A DNA stretch of 64,000 nucleotides from Avoscillospira_A sp052117125 (GTDB lineage Bacteria; Bacillota; Clostridia; Oscillospirales; Oscillospiraceae). The translations under genes were made by a program, and so were the position numbers. Location of the stretch: positions 62,001-126,000 of the forward strand of contig NZ_JBQKJT010000002.1 in assembly GCF_052117125.1 (NCBI RefSeq). Direction: 5' to 3'. This document shows, piece after piece, positions 9,358-16,956 of the stretch. The notes under the pieces are model-generated. The model had not been told where the DNA came from. It did no database searches and was given only the letters and a program-made list of their open reading frames with translations. Numbering within the stretch: position 1 is the stretch's first letter; each line of letters opens with the position of its first letter.

Positions 9358-9828
9358 ATGGGATTTCATTACGCATCTGAACTCAAAAAATTTACAAAAG
9401 AGTGGGAGCGTCTGGAAAAGAACTATCGGGATGCCGGTATGACTGACGAGCAGATTCAGAGTATCCGGGAATACGATTGGCAGTGGTTTTGCAGCCAGCG
9501 GACGTATCAAAACCGGAATCAGCCTCTGCCCAGTGAACAATGCGACAAAGAGAGTGAGCTGTACTGTCTCTTCCATAAGTTTGACTCTCTCTCCTATCGT
9601 TGGGATAATAGCGACATTGACCGCAATCGTTACGGTTGGTTATCTACTATCGAAGATCCACAGCTGTTTCAACGGCTCTGCAAACTCAACATCAAAGATC
9701 TGGAATTATTGACCCTGCTGTTTGTGGATGGGTATCGGCAGGCTGATGTGGCCCGGTTTTGGAAGTGCTCCCGAAGTGCAGTTGCCCAGAGATTGAAAAA
9801 AATTATAAATTTTTTGAAAACAGCTTAA
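9358..9828 (+). CDS. Sigma-70 region 4-like HTH regulator of the mobile element
   Basis: A 156-residue protein. The N-terminal ~60 residues are charged and helical (KEWERLEKNYRDAGMTDEQI). The C-terminal ~50 residues carry a helix-turn-helix of sigma-70 region 4 type (LELLTLLFVDGYRQADVARF then KCSRSAVAQRLKKIINFLK). Similar small sigma-like proteins are standard cargo of Firmicutes integrative elements and control excision or transfer genes. The ATG follows GGAGG, held in a hairpin. A longer frame beginning at 9172 has no ribosome binding site and runs through that hairpin. Confidence 0.7.
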   Translation: MGFHYASELKKFTKEWERLEKNYRDAGMTDEQIQSIREYDWQWFCSQRTYQNRNQPLPSEQCDKESELYCLFHKFDSLSYRWDNSDIDRNRYGWLSTIEDPQLFQRLCKLNIKDLELLTLLFVDGYRQADVARFWKCSRSAVAQRLKKIINFLKTA

Positions 9829-10308
9829 CAAATGGCCGTTCCCAATGCCTACACATTGAGGGGAACTATACCCTTTTCCCTGCACCTTGAAAATTCCATA
9901 CCAGCAGGTCCGTACATAACCCATGTCCGAGCGAATCAGACACGCCGCCGGAACGGGACAGCGCCAGGAGGTGAACCAGCTGCGCTGTTCCCAGCGATAC
10001 AACGTCCGTTTGAAACCCACTGTGGCACCGTGGGCCGCGACAACGGCATGGGGGCTAAGGATACTTCCTCACGGCCCCTCACAGACTGGAGGGGAACCCT
10101 GCGGCGCTTGGAATACCCGGCGTCCGTGGAGTTATGACAGCCGCGCCAGCGGAGACGAGACCTGCTGTTCTCTGCCAGCATAGCTGTTTTATGTTCCAAT
10201 CTTTGCAGCTGTATTATGTCCCGGCATAGCAATGTGCCTCATTCCATGGTGCAGCTGCATTGGATTGTACTGTACATATCATCAATGAATCGGAAGGAAG
10301 TGGAACCA
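9829..10308. other. GC-rich block without a convincing gene, between the sigma-like and MazF genes
   Basis: About 480 bases. The middle (roughly 9920-10190) is far richer in G and C than the surrounding element; one 60-base line (10021-10080) counts 41 G/C. Several overlapping frames of 86-101 residues are open on both strands, but none has a good ribosome binding site or a recognisable fold, so I do not call a gene. Structured RNA, a transfer origin or a decayed gene are possible. Confidence 0.35.
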
Positions 10309-10773
10309 ATGCAAGATTCCAATTCCAATAACAGCAAAGGTGGTGCTTCCACTCCCCCATCCACACATGGGACAGCAGATCGCAGAACTCCCTCCAATGT
10401 GGACTGGACTTATCGCCGTGGTGATCTTTACCTGGCAGACCTTGACCCCTGCATTGGCTCTGAGCAAGGAGGCACACGTCCAGTGGTCGTGCTTCAGAAC
10501 AACACTGGAAATTTGTTCTGCCCTACCATCATCGTAGCGCCCATCACTTCACGGCTGGCCAAGCACCGGGGCTCGCCTGTCCATTACTTTGTAACAGGCA
10601 CAGGTGCTTTGCATGGCCCATCTATTGTTCTGTTGGAGCAGATCAAGACCATTGATAAATGCAGAATTCGCAAATATCTCGGTAAACTGAGCCAATCGCA
10701 AATGGCTGAGATTGATGAGATGCTGGAAACCAGTTTGGGACTGTATGTACCAGAGAAACTGGAAAGACCCTGA
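10309..10773 (+). CDS. MazF/PemK-family endoribonuclease toxin
   Basis: A 154-residue protein. After a ~30-residue hydrophilic Asn/Ser-rich lead comes the MazF fold: YRRGDLYLADLDPCIGSEQG, GTRPVVVLQNN, PTIIVAPITSR and SIVLLEQIKTIDK. The GTRPVVV arginine and the APIT(S/T) segment match the active-site and RNA-binding parts of the family. The ATG follows GGAAGTGG; an ATG 24 bases earlier is possible. MazF cleaves single-stranded mRNA. No MazE antitoxin is adjacent, so control is by a distant partner or this is a regulatory RNase of the element. Confidence 0.8.
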   Translation: MQDSNSNNSKGGASTPPSTHGTADRRTPSNVDWTYRRGDLYLADLDPCIGSEQGGTRPVVVLQNNTGNLFCPTIIVAPITSRLAKHRGSPVHYFVTGTGALHGPSIVLLEQIKTIDKCRIRKYLGKLSQSQMAEIDEMLETSLGLYVPEKLERP

Positions 10774-10837
10774 CCAGGTGACATCATGGCGTAAAAAACG
10801 ATACTTTGTTAAGATATAGCACACAGGAGGTGCGCTT

Positions 10838-11047
10838 ATGAGTAATCCAATCAATACAAACCGTTGCCTGTTCGTATCCGCGCAAGAGGTCTGCGAAGTA
10901 CTGGGCATATCCAGAGCATACGCCTATCGTATTATCAAGGAACTCAATGATGAACTGAGCCAGAAGGGCTATCTGACCATTCATGGAAAGACCAATCGAA
11001 AATACTTTTACCAGAAAATCTATGGAAAGGATGCTTCCAATGAGTAA
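10838..11047 (+). CDS. Excisionase-like (Tn916 Xis-type) HTH protein
   Basis: A 69-residue protein with a winged helix-turn-helix (LFVSAQEVCEVLGISRAYAY then RIIKELNDELSQKG), the pattern of Tn916-type excisionases. GGAGG lies eight bases before the ATG. It overlaps the integrase start by eight bases (ATGAGTAA), so the two are translationally coupled. Its expected role is to bend element ends and steer the integrase toward excision. Confidence 0.8.
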   Translation: MSNPINTNRCLFVSAQEVCEVLGISRAYAYRIIKELNDELSQKGYLTIHGKTNRKYFYQKIYGKDASNE

Positions 11048-12191
11048 GCAGAACACGGATCTTTTCAAAAGCAGTATTCACAAATGCCCCGATGGAAAAT
11101 ACCGTGTGGATTACAGCTATCGTTCTCCCGATGGGGTACGTCACCGCACATGCAAACGCGGTTTCAAATTACAACGGGATGCCGTCAAGTGGCAGCGGGA
11201 TGAACTGCCCAAAGTAGTCCAGCAACTTGGGCAGGAAAAGACCCTGGACGAGAACCTGACCATGGTCGATCTGATTGCCGAGTACATGGAATTCACAAGA
11301 CTCCGCAGACGCGCAAGCACCGTAGAAATGAAGGCCAACATCATAGAAACAAAGATTGTTCCCTACTTCGGCCATCGGAAGGTATTCGATATCAGCCGGA
11401 ATGACATTCGGGAATGGCAGGACAGGCTGTTGTCCATGACCAAGGCCAGCGGCAAGTCATATTCAACCACATATCTGCGGGCCATCAACAATCAGCTTTC
11501 GGCCATTCTCAACTATGCTGTTACCTACCACAATCTCCCCTCCAATCCGGTACTGCAAATCGAGCGCATTGGAACGAAACAGGCTGAACAGGAACGCGAG
11601 TTCTGGACGCTGGAGGAATATTCGCAGTTTTCCGCCGCCATTCAGGATAAGCCCCAATACTATTACGCCTTCCAGGTGCTTTTCTGGTGCGGTCTGAGAA
11701 TGGGCGAACTTCAGGCCCTCACGAAAAAAGACGTTGATCTGGAAAACGGAATTTTGAATGTCCGAAACAGCTATTCCAAGGAGGAGCAGGCCAACGGCAA
11801 GACCAAAACCAGAAACAGTGTCCGTCTCGTACATATGCCGCAAGAACTGACGGAGGAAATCAGGGAATACATGGACACGCTTTATGAGCCTGACGATGAT
11901 GACAGAATTTTTCCTCTGTCAAAATCCGAACTCCACAGAGCCATGACCTATGGCTCCAGCAAGGCCGGTGTCAAACGCATTACCATCCATGGATTACGCC
12001 ATTCTCATATCAGCCTTCTGATGAACTATATCAGCTGTGCATCGGTCATGGATATTGCAAAGCGGGCCGGGCATAAATCCCCTGATATTACCATGATCTA
12101 TTCCCATCGGTATGCCAATAAAGATGAAATCATTGCCCGGCAGCTGGATGATATGATGAGAGGAGGCAGGGAGTTTGTCGGTGAAAAATAG
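11040..12191 (+). CDS. Tn916-type tyrosine integrase
   Basis: A 383-residue site-specific recombinase. Residues ~10-60 form an arm-DNA binding domain (KCPDGKYRVDYSYRSPDG), ~75-160 a SAM-like core-binding domain, and ~175-375 the catalytic domain. Catalytic landmarks are the first Arg in WCGLRMGELQAL, HGLRHSH (the HxxR pair), the His of GHKSPDITMI and the nucleophile Tyr in MIYSHRY. The start overlaps the excisionase stop. Its position about 470 bases from the guaA 3' end and its orientation indicate that it inserted this element there. Confidence 0.93.
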   Translation: MSKQNTDLFKSSIHKCPDGKYRVDYSYRSPDGVRHRTCKRGFKLQRDAVKWQRDELPKVVQQLGQEKTLDENLTMVDLIAEYMEFTRLRRRASTVEMKANIIETKIVPYFGHRKVFDISRNDIREWQDRLLSMTKASGKSYSTTYLRAINNQLSAILNYAVTYHNLPSNPVLQIERIGTKQAEQEREFWTLEEYSQFSAAIQDKPQYYYAFQVLFWCGLRMGELQALTKKDVDLENGILNVRNSYSKEEQANGKTKTRNSVRLVHMPQELTEEIREYMDTLYEPDDDDRIFPLSKSELHRAMTYGSSKAGVKRITIHGLRHSHISLLMNYISCASVMDIAKRAGHKSPDITMIYSHRYANKDEIIARQLDDMMRGGREFVGEK

Positions 12192-12492
12192 AGATCCCAA
12201 AGGGCATTGGCGCTGTAAAACCGTAGCCTTCCGGGTTTCTCCCGAGGAGGGCCAGCGGCTCGATATGCAGGTCAAAACCTCGGGGATGTTGAAGCAGGAC
12301 TTTATTATCAAGCGGCTTCTGAATGACGAGATCACCGTCCGCCCCAACGTTCGGATTCAAAAATATCTGGCGGAGTATCTCACAGAGATGACCGCTGAAC
12401 TGAAGCGGCTGGAAACGGTCAGTGAGAGCAGTTACATTCTGGAGAATATCCGCTATCTGCTGGAACTGATTGACAGACTCTCTCCCAGATAG
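12181..12492 (+). CDS. MobC/ribbon-helix-helix-like relaxosome accessory protein
   Basis: About 103 residues. The N-terminus (KTVAFRVSPEEGQRLDMQVK then TSGMLKQDFIIKRLLND) is a ribbon-helix-helix of the type found in MobC-like mobilisation proteins; the C-terminus is a leucine-rich helix. The GTG at 12181 follows AGGGAG; a TTG at 12175 after AGGAGG is equally possible. It overlaps the integrase end by 11 bases and is the last gene before guaA. It may bind the element end or help a relaxase encoded outside the window. Confidence 0.6.
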   Translation: MKNRDPKGHWRCKTVAFRVSPEEGQRLDMQVKTSGMLKQDFIIKRLLNDEITVRPNVRIQKYLAEYLTEMTAELKRLETVSESSYILENIRYLLELIDRLSPR

Positions 12493-12533
12493 AAAAAAGT
12501 GCTCTGCCTACCAAAACGGAGGCAGAGCACTTC
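12493..12533 (-). terminator. Hairpin terminator at the element end, T-run on the minus strand
   Basis: A 13-base stem (AAGTGCTCTGCCT at 12497-12509 with 12520-12532). Reading leftward it is followed by T residues (12493-12498), so it would stop guaA transcription entering the element. It may also end the rightward integrase transcript. Confidence 0.7.
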
Positions 12534-12581
12534 TATTGTAACAATTATTTGGCAATAGCAATGGCAACACCTTCTGAACCG

Positions 12582-12603
12582 TAGTGTTGTCATAGTGTTG
12601 TCA
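12582..12603. repeat. Tandem 11-base direct repeat, candidate integrase arm site
   Basis: Two exact, abutting copies of TAGTGTTGTCA lie 60 bases from the guaA stop. Tn916-family integrases bind direct repeats near the element ends with their N-terminal domain; the position fits that role (inference). Confidence 0.5.
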
Positions 12604-12644
12604 AAACACCATCCAATTTACCAAAACCACTGTATTTTCAATGC

Positions 12645-12682
12645 TTTTCGGGTTTTGAAAATTATTCCCACTCTATTGTGGC
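12645..12682. other. Probable attachment site at the guaA 3' end
   Basis: The base-composition change and the element genes stop at the guaA stop codon (12662). guaA 3' ends are a documented insertion site for Firmicutes islands. The matching second copy of the last guaA bases was not seen in 1-12,600, so the other end probably lies left of the window. Confidence 0.5.
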
Positions 12683-14203
12683 GGGCGGTTTGCTGGTGAT
12701 ATCATAACAAATCCGGTTGATATTCGGGACCTCATTGACGATGCGCACCGACACACGGTCCAGCACATCATAGGGAATCCGTGCCCAGTCGGCGGTCATA
12801 AAGTCCGACGTTGTCACAGCGCGGAGGGCTAAGGTATAGTCATACGTCCGGCCATCACCCATGACGCCGACACTGCGGGTATTGGTCAGCACCGCAAAGT
12901 ACTGGTTGATACTCCGATCCAAACCTGCATTGGCAATTTCCTCCCGGTAGATGGCGTCGGCATCCCGCAGAATATCAGCCTTCTCCTTTGTGATGTCGCC
13001 AATGATGCGGATGGCCAGACCGGGCCCAGGGAACGGTTGCCGCATGACCAGATACTCCGGCAGCCCCAGTTCGCGGCCCAGCTGACGGACTTCGTCCTTA
13101 AACAGCATTCGCAGGGGTTCGATGATCTCCTTGAAGTCCACATAATCCGGCAGACCTCCCACATTGTGGTGGCTCTTAATGACGGCAGCATCACCGGCGC
13201 CGGACTCAATCACGTCGGGATAGATGGTACCCTGGACCAGGAAGTCCACACGGCCGATCTTCTTTGCCTCTTCCTCAAAGACACGGATAAACTCTTCCCC
13301 GATGATTTTGCGCTTGCTCTCCGGCTCTACCACACCGGCCAGCTTCTCCAGGAACCGGGCCTCGGCATCCACACGAACGAAATTCAGGTCCCACTTGGAG
13401 AATGCAGCCTCCACCTCGTCGCCCTCATTTTTCCGCATAAGGCCATGGTCCACAAAGACACAGGTCAGCTGGCTGCCCACAGCCTCGGCTAACAGAGCCG
13501 CCGCCACAGAGGAATCGACGCCGCCGGACAGGGCCAGCAGCACCTTACCGCTGCCCACCTTCTCCCGAATCTGGGCAATGGCCGTCTTGCAGTAATCGCC
13601 CATGGTCCACTCGCCCTTGGCGCCGCAGACCTCATAGAGGAAGTTCCGGATCATATCGGTGCCGTGCTCCGTATGGTTGACCTCCGGATGGAACTGGACG
13701 CCATAGAACCCCCGGGTCTCGTCGCAGATAGCCACATTGGGGCAGGCGTCGGAATGGGCCACCAGCTGGAAGCCCTCGGGCACCTTTTCCATATAGTCTC
13801 CATGGCTCATCCAGGACACGCCCTGCTTGGGCAGACCCTTGAACAGGCGACAATCGGTATTGTAATACGTCTCGGTCTTGCCGTACTCTCTGGCAGAATC
13901 GTCGGTGGCGGCGGTGACACGGCCGCCCAAGTTATGGGCGATCAGCTGGCAGCCGTAACAGATACCCAGGACCGGTACACCCAGTTCAAAAATAGCCGGG
14001 TCCACCTGGGGGGATTTTTCATCATAGACGCTGTTGGGGCCGCCGGTAAAGATGATGCCCATGGGGTCAAACGCGCGAATGTCCTCCAGAGACATGGTAT
14101 AGGGCTTGACCTCGCAATACACGTTGCATTCACGGACGCGGCGGGCAATCAGCTGATTGTACTGACCGCCGAAGTCCAGAACCAGAATCGATTGTTTCGA
14201 CAA
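12662..14203 (-). CDS. guaA: GMP synthase (glutamine-hydrolysing)
   Basis: A 513-residue full-length enzyme converting XMP, ATP and glutamine to GMP. The N-terminal class I amidotransferase has the nucleophile Cys in GICYGCQLIAHNLGG and the HPE of FHPEVNHTEHG. The ATP-pyrophosphatase loop is LSGGVDSSVAAALLAE, and the C-terminal dimerisation part has PFPGPGLAIRII. It starts with TTG after AAAGGAGAG. It is downstream of xpt and a lipoprotein gene on the same strand, a purine-salvage arrangement. The C-terminus (ATIEWE) is intact despite the adjacent element. Confidence 0.97.
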   Translation of the reverse strand: MSKQSILVLDFGGQYNQLIARRVRECNVYCEVKPYTMSLEDIRAFDPMGIIFTGGPNSVYDEKSPQVDPAIFELGVPVLGICYGCQLIAHNLGGRVTAATDDSAREYGKTETYYNTDCRLFKGLPKQGVSWMSHGDYMEKVPEGFQLVAHSDACPNVAICDETRGFYGVQFHPEVNHTEHGTDMIRNFLYEVCGAKGEWTMGDYCKTAIAQIREKVGSGKVLLALSGGVDSSVAAALLAEAVGSQLTCVFVDHGLMRKNEGDEVEAAFSKWDLNFVRVDAEARFLEKLAGVVEPESKRKIIGEEFIRVFEEEAKKIGRVDFLVQGTIYPDVIESGAGDAAVIKSHHNVGGLPDYVDFKEIIEPLRMLFKDEVRQLGRELGLPEYLVMRQPFPGPGLAIRIIGDITKEKADILRDADAIYREEIANAGLDRSINQYFAVLTNTRSVGVMGDGRTYDYTLALRAVTTSDFMTADWARIPYDVLDRVSVRIVNEVPNINRICYDITSKPPATIEWE

Positions 14204-14227
14204 ACTATATTCTCTCCTTTTGTCAGA

Positions 14228-14854
14228 CTAGGGGACTTTGCAGCCTCCCCACTCCACAACTGTAAATCCTTCTCTTTGGAACGGTTCCAACGTTTGGGAC
14301 GGCACTTCCACCGGCTCCTCCACCGGTTTCCAGGCCAGAAATACCCTTAGAATGCTGTCTGGCTCCGGTGTGATGGTCAGACGGGCATGGTCGGTGTAGG
14401 CCTCCGTCTGAAATGCCATCAAATTATAGGCGTTGCCTTCCATCTGCGGCAGCCAATAGATCAGAAACTCGTTGGCCTCCCGTTCCGTAAGCCCCAGTTC
14501 CGCCAGTGCCTGCTCCAAAAAGTCCGCCGTATCGGCGCCCGCCACGCAGAAGCCCTCGGAAAAGTCATACTCCGTTTCCGTAACGCCTTCCCAGAACAGA
14601 CAGTAATACATTCTGCCCGTTTCCGGGTCGATCAGGGTCCCGTCTGGTTTGGCATGGATGTTCCACCCAGCTTCATAGGCTGGATAGGTGGCGGTCAACG
14701 GTCCGTCATGGTCCAGTTCCACCGTGACATCGGTCTCCTGTTCCGGATAAAGGTAGAGGACCGGTTTTGCACTGACCGCCTCCTCTTCCTGTGGCGTGCA
14801 GGCCGTAACCGTCAGCAGCACCAGCAGGGCCATCAGACAGCTGTTCCATTTCAT
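14228..14854 (-). CDS. Conserved lipoprotein of unknown function
   Basis: A 208-residue protein with a lipoprotein signal peptide (LLVLLTVTAC, lipobox LTAC). The mature part starts with an acidic stretch and the phrase KPVLYLYPEQETDVTV, and has several Trp/Tyr-rich segments (EANEFLIYWLPQMEGNAYN). I recognise it as a recurrent Firmicutes family but know no function. AAAGGAGG precedes the ATG. It sits between xpt and guaA, 24 bases before the guaA start, so it is probably co-transcribed. Confidence 0.75.
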   Translation of the reverse strand: MKWNSCLMALLVLLTVTACTPQEEEAVSAKPVLYLYPEQETDVTVELDHDGPLTATYPAYEAGWNIHAKPDGTLIDPETGRMYYCLFWEGVTETEYDFSEGFCVAGADTADFLEQALAELGLTEREANEFLIYWLPQMEGNAYNLMAFQTEAYTDHARLTITPEPDSILRVFLAWKPVEEPVEVPSQTLEPFQREGFTVVEWGGCKVP

Positions 14855-14932
14855 AGCAGCATACCTCCTTTTGTTGGGGTTCTACCAATAGAAACGGAAC
14901 TTTGGGCGGTTGGGTTGCAGTTTTCGGGGCGC

Positions 14933-15508
14933 TTACTCCTCGCGGAAGATGATGCCGTTCTCGTCGGCGCGCTCAATGATGGCCAGGGACTTCAGATTGA
15001 TGCCGGCGGCACGGAGCCGGTCTCCGCCGCCCTGGAAGCCCTTCTCCACGGCGCATCCGACGCCCACCAACGTGGCGCCGGCGTTTTTGACAATGTCGCA
15101 CAGACCACGGACAGCTTCGCCATTGGCCATAAAGTCATCGATGATCAGGACATGGTCCGTGGGCTTCATCCACTCATTGCTGACCAGCAGCGTGACTTTC
15201 TTCTTATATGTATAGGAGAAGATATCACTCTGATACAGACCGCCCTCGATATTGTCGCTCTTGGCCTTCTTGGCGAACACCATGGGCAGACCCCAGCGAT
15301 GGGCGCAAATGGTGGCCAATGCAATGCCGCTGGCTTCTGCCGTCAGAATCAGCGACACCTGGCGCAGATCAAAATGATGGGCAAATTCGTCGGCGATATC
15401 CTGCATCAGCTTTGTGTCGATCCGATGGTTCAAAAATCCGTCTACCTTGATGATGTTGCCGGGCAGAACCTTGCCCTCTTTGAGAATGCGCTCCTTGAGT
15501 TGCTGCAT
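14933..15508 (-). CDS. xpt: Xanthine phosphoribosyltransferase
   Basis: A 191-residue enzyme (family ~190) converting xanthine and PRPP to XMP, feeding guaA downstream. The PRPP-binding motif is VLIIDDFMANGEA; LTAEASGIALA and YKKKVTLLVS match type I phosphoribosyltransferases of the Xpt group. The start at 15508 follows GGAAAGGGG; an upstream frame extension to 15565 lacks a ribosome binding site. I looked for a purine riboswitch upstream and did not find one. Confidence 0.95.
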   Translation of the reverse strand: MQQLKERILKEGKVLPGNIIKVDGFLNHRIDTKLMQDIADEFAHHFDLRQVSLILTAEASGIALATICAHRWGLPMVFAKKAKSDNIEGGLYQSDIFSYTYKKKVTLLVSNEWMKPTDHVLIIDDFMANGEAVRGLCDIVKNAGATLVGVGCAVEKGFQGGGDRLRAAGINLKSLAIIERADENGIIFREE

Positions 15509-15705
15509 AGTGTGATATGCCCCTTTCCTGTTATTCAAAACATAAATGGTCCTAGATGCCGCCATTTTATACTATTCTTTATTATTCCCTATTTTCTGAT
15601 TTTTTCAACTGTAAAGGATGATAAACTTTCCATGTAAAATTTGTCGATATTCGTAGGTTCTACCCACACCGGGGCAGCCGCCCGGACGCACCGCCGGAAT
15701 CGGCT

Positions 15706-15738
15706 AGAAAAGGGATGCCGCATACGACGGCATCCCTC
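15706..15738 (-). terminator. Terminator after trxA
   Basis: Reading leftward, a 10-base perfect stem (AGGGATGCCG) with a seven-base loop is followed by TTTTCT. Confidence 0.8.
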
Positions 15739-15744
15739 TTTGCA

Positions 15745-16065
15745 TTATCCCTCCAGAGCCGTGTCCAGCAGCCCGGCATAGACAGACTCCGGCTGTACGC
15801 CCACGGTCTGCTCCAAAATACGGCCGTCCTGAAACACCATCACCGTGGGAATGCTCATGATGTTGAACCGCTGGGCCAAGCCCGGGTTCTCATCGATATC
15901 CACCTTGGCGACGGTGGCTTTCCCGTCGTATTTCCCGGCCAGTCCCTCCAGCACCGGAGCCACCATCTTGCAGGGGCCACACCAGGTGGCCCAAAAATCC
16001 ACCAGCGTCACACCATGCTCAATGGTGTCATCAAAATTCTGTTGGTTCAGATGCAAAATTGCCAT
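15745..16065 (-). CDS. trxA: Thioredoxin
   Basis: A 106-residue thioredoxin with the active site WCGPC inside VDFWATWCGPCKMVAPVL and the cis-proline segment SIPTVMVF. The ATG at 16065 follows AGGAG, which lies inside the end of the upstream reductase gene two bases away, so the pair is coupled. It serves as a cytosolic disulfide reductant. Confidence 0.95.
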   Translation of the reverse strand: MAILHLNQQNFDDTIEHGVTLVDFWATWCGPCKMVAPVLEGLAGKYDGKATVAKVDIDENPGLAQRFNIMSIPTVMVFQDGRILEQTVGVQPESVYAGLLDTALEG

Positions 16066-16067
16066 AC

Positions 16068-16934
16068 TCACTGTACTCCTTCCGTCGAGGCCGTCAGCCA
16101 CCGGTCCGCCGACAGCGCCGCGATATTGCCCTCACCGGCAGCCTTTGCCACCTGATACGGCTTTCCGACACAGTCTCCGGCCGCAAAGACGCCGGGCACC
16201 GACGTAGCCATAGCGGCATCGACGCCGATGTGGCCGTCGTGCATCTCCAGACCCGGCAGCAGACTATCGGCCACCACGCTGTCCCGCAGGAGGAATACCC
16301 CCTCCACCGCGTAGAGGGAGCCGTCGGCCTCCAGCCCGGTGACCCGGTCGCCGTCGCCCTGGATGGCGTAGCGGGCCGCCTGATGGTATTCCAGGGCGTC
16401 ATCCCACCGGTCCGGTTTGGGACCCCTGCCAAAGTACAGGACCTTGCAGCCGATTCCGGCCAGGAAGGCGGCCTCCTCCGGCGCTTCCGCGCCGAAGCCC
16501 AGGACCGCCACCGTCTTCTGGCGGTACAGCATACCGTCGCAGGTGGCGCAATAGCTGAGTCCCCGGCCCAGATACGTCTGCTCGCCGGGCAGGCCCCGCT
16601 GGGGCATATGACCCATGGCCAGAATCAGCGCTCTGCCCTCGTAGACCTCCGACCCGGCGGCACAGAGGAACCGGTCTCCCAGGGCCATGATCTGCACCAC
16701 TTTACTCTCCACCCGCTCAATACCGGCCACGTCCAGCTGGGCCGTCATGACTTCCAGCATGGTCTGGCCCGTCACGTCGGGCATGCCGGGATAGTTGCTG
16801 ACCCGTTCGGCCCGGGCCAGCGGGTTGCTCTCAATGGGGTTGCTGAGGACCAGGGGGGTCCTGCCGCGGCTGTGGGCCGTCAGCGCCGCGGAGACGCCGG
16901 CGGGACCGCCGCCAATGATCAAAATATCGTACAT
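16068..16934 (-). CDS. Thioredoxin reductase-like flavoprotein with atypical nucleotide site
   Basis: A 288-residue protein, shorter than usual TrxB (~310). The FAD motif is GGGPAGVSAALTA, the redox-active site YCATCDG, and the C-terminal flavin segment GVFAAGDCVGKPYQ. The second Rossmann motif is GFGAEA rather than the usual GGGNSA/GGGDSA. The HRRxxxR segment that binds the NADPH phosphate is missing (YFGRGPKPD in its place). Clostridia contain ferredoxin-linked thioredoxin reductases lacking these residues, so NADPH use is doubtful. Coupled to trxA. Confidence 0.8.
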   Translation of the reverse strand: MYDILIIGGGPAGVSAALTAHSRGRTPLVLSNPIESNPLARAERVSNYPGMPDVTGQTMLEVMTAQLDVAGIERVESKVVQIMALGDRFLCAAGSEVYEGRALILAMGHMPQRGLPGEQTYLGRGLSYCATCDGMLYRQKTVAVLGFGAEAPEEAAFLAGIGCKVLYFGRGPKPDRWDDALEYHQAARYAIQGDGDRVTGLEADGSLYAVEGVFLLRDSVVADSLLPGLEMHDGHIGVDAAMATSVPGVFAAGDCVGKPYQVAKAAGEGNIAALSADRWLTASTEGVQ

Positions 16935-16956
16935 AAAGCCTCCAATTCCCGATGGG

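Noticed and set aside
9832..10232. Overlapping 86-101 residue frames in the GC-rich block
   Set aside because: No ribosome binding sites or recognisable folds, and frames are open on both strands as expected for GC-rich DNA.
14933..15745. Purine riboswitch before xpt/guaA
   Set aside because: The leader of xpt lacks the conserved purine-aptamer core; only an AT-rich leader and a possible weak promoter (TTGAAA-18-TAATAA, 15579-15608) are seen.
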